From: Urechis unicinctus
Taxonomy: Eukaryota > Annelida > Polychaeta > Xenopneusta > Urechidae
Assembly (NCBI GenBank): GCA_034190875.2
Contig: CM067350.1
Location: 19,523,354 to 19,587,353 of the forward strand
Length of the DNA stretch: 64,000 nt
Direction of reading: 5' to 3'
The translations under genes were made by a program, and so were the position numbers. Each line of letters opens with the position of its first letter. Within the stretch, counting starts at the first letter, position 1. Shown here in pieces: positions 11,774-21,100 of the stretch. The notes beneath the pieces are model-generated. The model did no database searches. It saw only the letters and a program-made list of their open reading frames with translations, and had not been told where the DNA came from.

Positions 11774-13790
11774 GCAGACGTCTAAATCAATCGTGACAGT
11801 GGTTATCACAGAATGAGCGTGTCTGAGAGCAACTAAAAGTACTGCCGACCTAGGCATTAGGCGAAGAAACTTCGCCTGTCAGCGTCCGCGCTGTTTGCTA
11901 CACCATGGGCGAGTGCCTTGCCGTCTGCCGACCATGAAGCTTGCTCTCACTTGTCATTAGGGGTGAAGGCAAATGTTTTGGTGAGTGTCACAAGGCAACT
12001 GCATTATTATATATGATAAAATGCATTGGCAGGGATAACTTAAGTTGTATGTATCCATGTGTCTTTTATTGTAAACATATACATCCTTAAAGGCTATGAC
12101 CCAATGATAATTGTAGCATACTTATTGTATTGATACCATGGACGATGGCTGACAAGTCTCTTCACTGCACAGAGTTAGTATCCCACCTGGGATAAAGAAA
12201 TATTCAAGAGGTACCCAAGTATGAGCCCATCTCAGGAAAAGTGTCAACGGGGGCACCCATATATGAGCCCCAGGTGGAAGCGGCTCGACTGGTGGAAGCG
12301 ATCAGCACTCGGAAACTTAGCATGACTATGACTTCACATGAAACAGTATGATGCTGACAGAGAAACTGATACGGACGCATTCTCGTGAATAACTGCTGAC
12401 GATAAATATTTAGAGTTTTGTTTGTATTGTAATCATCGATGCCCCTTTTTATTTGGTGAAGAAAATTTAGCTCACAGAATGCTTATGTACAGTGGTGTTG
12501 ATCTGGAGGATGGCCCTAGTAGAATCAAAGATACCGGGGGAGTTTTGCTTGGGCTTGAACAAATCGGCGTGAATGGACACCGTAAGATGTGGGATTGCCA
12601 ACTTTCAAACAGGAGCTATGCCCGCAGGGATTTTCGATGCTTGACAGAGGGATTTTTGTTATGCACAGTGCTATTAGAATTACCCTCATGTTCACTGGGT
12701 GAAAACGGGGTCTAGACAAATCCCTGTCCTGTCAAAGTACCAATTTCTATCCCATGACACTTTTCATGAACATCACTCATCCCCTGTCACTCCTCATCCT
12801 CTGTCATATCTATATATTTCTGTCACTATCAATCTTCTGCCACTATTTGACCTCAGACACTCCTCTCTCACCTTTCATCGCCCCCGCCCCACCCCACCTA
12901 ATATATATTCGTTATATTGCCTTTAACGCGATATGTTATTATGCGCATATATATCTATACTTTATTGCGATGTCATGGCAACATCCATGTCGAAAACGCG
13001 ACTGCCTTATAAGGGACTTCGCAAACCAAGCGATCGTCGCGAGCGTTACGGAGTTGTCCCTTTCTGCTGAGATGTTTTAGGGCATGACGTTTTTACTCAA
13101 ATAACCAACTGGTTTTTTTCTGGCGTGAGACTCGATGAAACAAAACGCGGTTTACGCTTTTAAAACATCACGAGGGTCCAAGTAAAACTACACAACGGTT
13201 TCGTTCTTCTGAAATGAATATTTTTTAGCTAATTTACCAATTAGGCTAATTGTGAGCCGGGCCTTAACCGGTGTTAAAATATTAACCTATATTTGAGTCG
13301 CCCCGCTTTGAACCTACAAGTGTACGATCGTCGCGGCGTTAGCTCGACCATAACGATGATGATGATGGTGGACACCGTTTACAATGATAGCTCTGAAATC
13401 TTCGTTGTAACCCAGCAGTTACATTGTTGATTTATATTATGGCAGATTTATTTGGCTAATAGTTCAGATTGAGAGAGGGCTAGTAGTAGCATACAGATAA
13501 GAACAGTATACAGTGCTCCCAGTTAGTGTGATGTAGGAGGATTAAGTGGCTGACAGTTGGCAATATGACCAGTTATATCGGACAGGTGTGAAAGGACTGA
13601 CGTGTTTGTTTACATGGCAGCCTAAATAACCCAGCTATAGGGACGTCTAGCATTTCGCCCGCTTGTCTTCCATTTATTAATGCTTTTCAACTCTCTTGCC
13701 CGAATGAAAAACTGACACAACTTGAAATATATATTGCGATTCAGTCATAAAATGAACCTTCACTCGAAATAAAAATTACTAGAATTCGTG
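11774..13790. other. Unassigned intergenic DNA
   Basis: A plus frame at 12,422-12,715 (97 codons) has no recognisable domain. Pyrimidine-rich DNA runs from 12,720 to 12,900. A block near 12,975-13,015 (ggcaacatccatgtcga, ccttataaggg) recurs at 13,870-13,920 and 13,970, so it is part of a dispersed repeat. No gene is supported. Confidence 0.45.
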
Positions 13791-13799
13791 CGTGGCATT

Positions 13800-13995
13800 C
13801 AAGCGAAGCCAATCGAGACATATTTTTCCATTAGGGGCTCTCTCTTGCTTCGATCATTCAAACTGTATACCTTATAAGGGCACACACATCACAGGTCACG
13901 TGGCAACATCCATGTCGAGACTGTTATTTCCGTGGGAGGCTCTCTCTTGCTTTGATCATTTTGAACGAATGCCTTATAAGGGCATATATATCGTC
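13800..13995. repeat. Two-copy tandem repeat, ~100 bp period
   Basis: ggctctctcttgcttcgatcatt-type words occur about 99 bases apart (near 13,836 and 13,935), each followed by ccttataagggca. The intervening sequence contains the ggcaacatccatgtcga word shared with 12,980. Confidence 0.65.
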
Positions 13996-13999
13996 CGGG

Positions 14000-15420
14000 G
14001 CCAATAAGGGACTGGCAGTAGGTGGAAGATTGGGAAGAAACATGGGGCCAGCAGATGGCAGATTGCGATGTGCATGAAAAACCTTGCAGAAGGTGCAGAC
14101 TAGGATTGTAGAAGGGGCTTGAGATGGCAGATTGATTGTGAAGGGGCTTGCAGCAGGTGGGATTAGAGATTAGGATTGTAGAAGGGGCTTCATAGTGGAG
14201 GCAGATTAGCAGATGGTGAGATGAGCGCATTATCACAGCAAGAAAAATTGCTTTGATCCCGAGGGGGTAGTGGGGTAGCAGCTTAGGTGGTATTGAAGAT
14301 AAAGTGATGATGATGGCGGTACTGGGTGCTCAGATTAGGATGATGAATGGGCTTGCAGATAGGTTAAAAAAACGAGTATGTTGTGGAGATTGGGGATCTA
14401 CAGCAGGCTCAGATTAGGAGAATGTAATGGGCTGGCAGTAGGTGGGAGATTTCGAATATATAACGGGCTGATAGTAGGTGGCAGATTCAGAAGGGGCTGG
14501 TAGTAGCATACATATAATAGAAGTATACGGGGCTACCAGAAAGTGGCAGATTAGTAATAGGTAAGGGGCTGGCAGTATGTGGCAGAGTAGGAGAATAATG
14601 AGGGTGGCAGTAGGTGGCAAACTAGGAGGATATTAGGAGTAGCAGTAGGTGGCAGACTGGTAGGATATTAGGGGTGGCAGCAGATGGGAGATTAGGATGT
14701 CAAAAAAGGGGGGGCTTGCAACAGGTGGCAGACTAGGAAGGTGGCAGACTAGAGGTGGCTAGTATCAGATGGCAGATTAAGAGGATGATAGGGGTGGTTG
14801 TTGGTGGTACACCAGGTCGATAATTGGGAAGGCAGTAGGTGTCAGAGTAGGAGGATATTAGGGGTGGCTGTAGGTGGTACACTAGGTGGATATTAGGGGT
14901 GGCAGTAGGTAGTACACTAGGAGGATAATAGGGGTGGCAGTAGGTGGCAGAATAGGAGGATATTAGGGGTGGGCAGACTAAGAGGATATTAAGAGTGGCA
15001 TTAAGTGGCAGACTAGGAGGATACAAGGGGTTGCATTAAATATCAGACTAGGAGGATATAAGTGCTTGGTAGAAGTTGGCGCATAAGGGGCTGGAAGTAG
15101 GTGACAGATAAAGAAGATACAATGGGCTAATTGTAAGTGGCTAATTCGGTCGTTGGAGGGGAATAGCGGCAGTTGGGGACAGATTAAGTGAAGAGATTGC
15201 TGGCAGTGGGTGGCAGATTAAGAACATAGATGGGGCGGCAGCAGGTGGCAGATAAAGTTTGGTAGAAGGGGATGAGCTGCATATGGCAGATTTAGATTGG
15301 TAGAAGGGGCTAGTAGCAGGTGGTGGATTACATGTAGAAGGCAATAGTAGCAGGTGGTGGATTAGAATGGTAGAAGGGGCATAGCAGCATGTGACAGAGT
15401 TGAAGAAGATGACAAGGTGT
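14000..15420. repeat. 35-bp minisatellite array
   Basis: Units of about 35 bases combining ggggtggcagtaggtgg with cagactaggaggatatta run for about 1.4 kb. The best-ordered part is about 14,600-15,050, where two successive units are exactly 35 bases each. Outlying diverged units appear near 13,480-13,570. The plus strand is G-rich. The minus-strand frames rich in Pro, Thr and Leu are by-products of the repeat. Confidence 0.85.
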
Positions 15421-15429
15421 CGTATCGTA

Positions 15430-16969
15430 GGGCTTAGTATCTGGTATGATGGGTCATTATTCATAGCGTTTGTACGGGAGTGGTAGGCTTATTGTCGGAA
15501 GTCTATGAGCACGCCCCGTGCCGCGCTACACGCGTGAGGTTCCTGAGACCGCGTCACATGTAAGTTGGCGCCCTACTTTGATAACCCATCTCTCTGAAAC
15601 AAAGGCCAGAGAACGAACTTTCTTAGATATTTACAAACTTCCATACCTAGGAAATGTCATAGACAAACAATACCATCCAATCATCGGAATAGAAAATGCC
15701 CCAAGTTACTCGGTAAAGCAGACTTGAGTCATTATATATGGTACAAACACTGCCACATTCCAGATCGAAGCGCATATTATTACAGTGGCAAATATTTCTT
15801 TCATTGATAAATGTAAATGAACGAATTTGCTCTCTCGGAATCAGCTTTTGTTTATACCCAAGTCTAGCTAACCCGATGAAATCATGAACTCTAGGACATG
15901 TGCTCTCATGATTCATTCTACTGCACTTCAGAGTTGTTTCCCTGTAGCGCGCCGCGAGACGTCACTCGGTGTTCTTGGTGGCTAAAATGAAACCGACAAA
16001 TGAAAAAAAAAAAGGAAAAAAACTTAGCTGGAGTTCGTCTCAACCTCTGATTGGCTGATTCGGTCAACTAGACGCGATAGCAGGCTAGAGACAACTTCTG
16101 CCAATAAGGGTGTAGTCGGTGTGCAACTGCGCCATTCGATCGCAGCTCGTCTCTGCGAAAGGACGTCAGGTCTTCAACTTATAAACACAAGCGTCAAATC
16201 CTGCTTCGTTTATATGCTTGCTGTGGTTTTGTCAAGAAATTTTGTTATTATTAGATAATCAACTTACATCACAAAGGAGACAAATTGACTTTTTTGCCTG
16301 TTATCTTGGGATCTAGGAAAAGACTAGCTGTCAAGAAAAAAAAACCCCACCACTACATACGGCGGTCAACATACCTCTTTAAAGGTAATGAATATATTCA
16401 TTTGCGCTTGTGTCTGTTGACACTTTTGTACAGTGAATACTTGCATATAACCAGCATACCTGATAATGGACATCAAGTTGTAGTACCATTCTCTTTAAAG
16501 CATACCTCCCCTTAGCCCCAGTCGTATGGTGATATACTTATATACTGCCGACCTGCGTCGTTATTTTCCGCGCAAATGGGTAACGTGTTTTGAAAGTCTA
16601 CCGGCTTGTTGTAAAGATAAACATGTTGATATGGGCTCATCGATGATGCCACCACGACTGCAATCGTATTGGTAGTCAATATATATCAGCTGAATATATC
16701 ACTCGTGATTATAGCCTTTTATATAATTTACAGGTGCAAATTGTTCGTTACCATAAAAACATGCGATGAAACCTGTTATTATCTGATTTGAGTTATGGAT
16801 TTGTGCATTGCATTGGGATCGAACATCGTAAGACGTCTACTCAGACGTCTACTGTGGGCTAACCTCCCCTAAACTGCTTAGGGCGTACCTGAGTCTTACA
16901 TCTCAAGAGCAGTACTGAGTATTTGATACCGAGCTGTTGTCTAGCTCCCGTTACTTTGTGTAACAACAA
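15430..16969. other. Unassigned region upstream of the NLR gene
   Basis: No domain is recognisable in the small frames (15,518-15,727 plus, 15,916-15,647 minus, 16,285-16,515 plus). The segment 15,940-16,190 has many CpG dinucleotides and a gattggctgattcgg stretch with an inverted CCAAT-type core. It could be a promoter, but no start site can be fixed. Confidence 0.35.
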
Positions 16970-16993
16970 CCCCCCCCCCCCCCCCCCCCCCCC
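16970..16993. repeat. C24 homopolymer with C/A-rich flank
   Basis: Twenty-four consecutive C residues are followed by a C/A-rich stretch to about 17,040. The opposite strand is a pure G tract able to form quadruplex structures. Such tracts are also prone to length errors in assemblies. Confidence 0.9.
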
Positions 16994-17397
16994 AACACAC
17001 CACACACCCACACACACACCCCACTACACCCAACACCCCCGACTGACTGACGCAGGATAACAATGGGATGATAGAAGCTGGGTAATCTCGTCATTCAGGC
17101 TGCAAGGCACGTTAGTTACGGGGCACATGAGTAGAAATAGAAGACCAGATATATTGTGACGTCACATACATGTGCTCCTGTTGATTCCAATGCTCGCGAA
17201 ACCCACCCCACCAAAAGACCATTCTCCCCCCCTGATGACCACTTAATATCAGATATCTTCTTTATGTGTGATTCGAATGCGCTTTAAGCTTAATATGATA
17301 TCTTGAATGTGGATTCGAATGTTTTTTAAGTTTGATACGTTACAGATTTATTATTCAATTGGTTCTATCCAACAGCAACTCAACTCGCAAAAACAAC

Positions 17398-18105
17398 ATG
17401 GCAACGGGGTCAGAATGCCGGGAGTGCGAACTACTGAGACAATATACAGAGGAATTCGTAGAGCTACTTCAGCATCGGAAACATATAATGGAACAGCTGC
17501 GACTGGACGATGTGATCACTTGCAATGATGCGGATAAAATGGAAGTCAAAAGCCCTAAGGAACAATTACGTTATCTTCGTGACTGGGTTATTTCAAGAAA
17601 GCATTGTCACCGCGAATTCGCTGACACATTGAAAGTCTCCAATCAACTAGAACTTCTGAAGCTACTAAGTCCTAATGAAGAAGAGGACCCGCCTAAAGAG
17701 GGGCTTACAACGCTACGATATCGACTATACAGCCATAATCAAGAGGGAGACCCAAAAGGTCAAAAGATTCCGACTCACTTATGGGAGAAAATAGGGAACA
17801 AGAAAGATCAACTCGTTGGAATGAAACAGCAGGGCGCCATCTTGCGAATGATGACCACAGATGACAGCTATCTTCCTGCTCGGGATGTTGACATGATATT
17901 AGCTGCCTCAGAACAAGAAGACCAAGTCGGGATTTTGATTGATTGCATCATGGATGCTAGCCTCCATGCATACTTAGCATTAATCACATTCCTCCTTGTT
18001 TCCAAACAAATCGAGTTGAGCGACCTCATCCGTGACGAGGACACGATCAGAGCAGCACAGTCTGTGGAGGATGTTTGGATCGAAGCTTATTTCAGTCTCC
18101 TCCGG
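17398..18105 (+). CDS. NLR N-terminal tandem CARD-like domains
   Basis: Residues 1-236 of the predicted protein. The first domain, about residues 8-90, has CARD-like spacing: helix 1 ELLRQYTEEFVELL, a DVIT turn, then KSPKEQLRYLRDWVISRK. The second, about residues 128-211, shows KDQLV, a DVDMILAASEQEDQVGILID block typical of CARD helices 3-4, and HAYLALITFL in the place of helix 5. Tandem CARDs before NACHT resemble vertebrate NOD2, though the sequence is far diverged. CARDs bind other CARDs in signalling adaptors. The frame hits a stop at 18,118; the coding path must shift at the GGGG run 18,104-18,107 to continue. Confidence 0.75.
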
Positions 18106-21100
18106 GGAGAAATATGCTGAACCAAATCTGCTAGACGAAAGGATGAACCTTCCCTCTCGGGAATACATAGATCTCACATTAAACTCTGAAGAGGATGGCA
18201 CCAACATAAGTGGCCTACAAGAACTGCTACACGCCGCCGCAGATTCACATCCCTATCGAGGACATATTAAAGGAGCGGGACGGGAAAAAAGCAAGATCTA
18301 TGTTGTTCGTCGGGCATCCAGGTACTGGTAAAAGCTCTGCAATGAAGTATATTGCGTCACAAGTTGCCGAGAAGAAATGGCCTTGTTCTCCATATTCCCC
18401 ATTTGTCCCATTTGTCATTCCCCTACGATCAATCCAGGCCCACAACACGTCACTGCGCAACTTGCTCATGCTGCATGGACCAGAGGCACAATTCAAGGAG
18501 GAGATTTGGACGAAAATAGAGAAGCAAAGCAACAAGCTCATTATCATCCTTGACGGGGCGGACGAGTCCCAAGTACCGTTCCTAGAAATCAAAACAAATG
18601 TGAGCCCTGTGTCTGACACTTTAACAGAAGCTCCCGTCAAGGACTTAATCGGCAACCTGCTTACAGGAAAATTGCTTCCCAGAGCTCGTATATTGACAAC
18701 GTCACGGCCATGGGGCTTAGAACAGGCATGGAAAACTTTTGAAGAAAAAGTCCATGTACTCGGCTTCAATGAAAACAGCTTGAAGAAGTTTCTGCAGGCA
18801 GAACTCGGGGCCAAGTTTGGAGATGTCTGGGAGTTTTTAGAAGATAGGGATGAAATCCGTCTCTTATGTCAGACGCCCCTCATGGCAGTCTCGTTAGTCT
18901 GGCATGTAAAGAAGCTATCAGCTGAGGACGACCTGCATCTGGAAAACCGCACGGATTTTGCTGTTGCCCTCCTGGCCTCATTAATGAAAACAGGTGACGT
19001 AGATTTGAAAGCGAACCCCATCACAAACGATACGTTGTGGAAAAGAAAAGGAACAACCATACAGAAATTCTGTGTGTTGGTCAAGAAGCTTTTGGTTAAC
19101 ACCGATATGAAGCAAGTTGACATCACTGAAGAGGATCTCAGGAGAGAAGATATCAGGGAAGATGACTTATTGAAGACCGGACTTGTCTCCAAACAACTGA
19201 CACCTGTTGAAACCGAGTCTGGCCGTGGCTACATAACCACTTACATCGTTCCCCACCAGTCCCTGCAGGAGATCTGCGCGGCTGTAGCTTTGGCAGTAGG
19301 CAGCATTGAGGTGCTTCTTAAGGTGGTGACAACCAACAACGGCAGGTATGTTGCTCAAAAGTGTTTCTATAAGACGATGAGAACACAGCATTAAACAACG
19401 GTATAACCACCACACATCACGACGATGTGAGCACGTTCACTGCTTGTAATCACCCTGTCTGATCGTATTCTGTGTGTGCGCTACCCAGAATGGACCTGCT
19501 GCTTCTGTATACAGTCGGGCTGCTGGGTAATGCCCGACACCACAAGCTGCTTGATGCTGTTACTGGAGGTCCTACCAGTCCCACCAATATTTCACCTGAC
19601 CCTCATGAGGAAAACTCTGCCACAGCCCAACCCAGGTAGCGATTCTGTTGTCTGACATTCACTGGGTTAAACGATAGTTGGGTGGGGAAGGGGGTGGGGT
19701 GTCGTTATAGATAATGTTCTAAATGCACTTTTGTATCATTACTGGCCATCCTCTAAGCTCCTCAACAAACGTGTGCGTATTCCATGTGATCTTTCAGAAC
19801 GCCTCACTCGGGGGGTCCCAAGAGGACACTAAAACGGTTGCTCCAAAGAGTGCTGCCGGGATGGAAAACCACCTCACAGACATTATCCGCTCAATCTTGC
19901 TCGGAGGGAGAGACATCTACACTGATATCCGGGTATGTGCTTGTACTGATAGATGTCATGGCGTAGTTAAATGGGGAGTGAAAACCCGAGGGGGGAATCA
20001 TTGATTTGTTGTGACAGACTGACTGTGCTTGGAAGCATTATCAACGCAGGATCTATGTGATGCATTGCGTTTCGCTCTTCAGTTATGAACAGAAAGCAGA
20101 GCGAGTTGTGAGAGCTATTGTCGGGAGTCACAGGAGACTTCTACGCGGGGGTGAAATGTTCTGCTTGAGGTCGTTGCGTGAGTGCCAGCAGTGGCAGCTG
20201 ACGGAACACGTCAGGGTGAGCAATTCGTTATTCATTCTCCTTCACCACCAACTCTGCTGTAGATAATCTACGACATATCCACTCGATGTTCTCTTAGACG
20301 AACACATATCACCAAGTGACACATATCACCAAGTGGCACCTCTCATCAAGGTGTACCACATAGTACATAACATACAGTGACACACATAAAACATTATTTT
20401 GAACTGTACCATCTGGTACATTGCACAGAACTGTAACACCTGGTACATCACATGGAACTGTACCACCTACTACATACCTGTACCACCTGTGATATCACTT
20501 ACAATTGTACCACCTGGCACATCATGTCAAAGTGTACTACTTGCTTCATAACTTACAACTGTACATCACATAGAACTGTTCCACCTGCAACATTATGTAG
20601 AACTTTAGCACCTGCTTCCTAACATAGAACTATACCACTTGACACATATCAAACTGTACCACCTGCTACATAACTTACAACTGTACGATCCAGTGCATCA
20701 CTTGTAACTGTTCCATAAGCTACATCATAAAGAACTGTACCTCCTGCTACATCGCATACAACTGTACTATCTGGTACATATATATATATATAGAACTGTA
20801 CGACATGTAACATCATTTGAAATATACCACCTGGCACATCATATAGAACTGTACCACCTACTACATATATAGAACTGTTCCACCTGCTCTATCACATAGA
20901 AATTAACACCTGCTACATAACATAAAACTGCACGATATGCAAAATCATATTGAACTGTACCAACTGCTACATCACATAGAACTGTATCACCTGCTACATC
21001 ACATAGAAGTTCCACCTGCTACTGATATTGAAGTGTACCACCTGCTACATCACATAGAACTGTTCCACCTGCTACAGATATAGAAGTGTTCCACCTGCTA

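Noticed and set aside
14414..15464. Minus-strand Pro/Thr/Leu-rich frames
   Set aside because: They arise from the 35-bp minisatellite, which lacks stops in this orientation for several units at a time.
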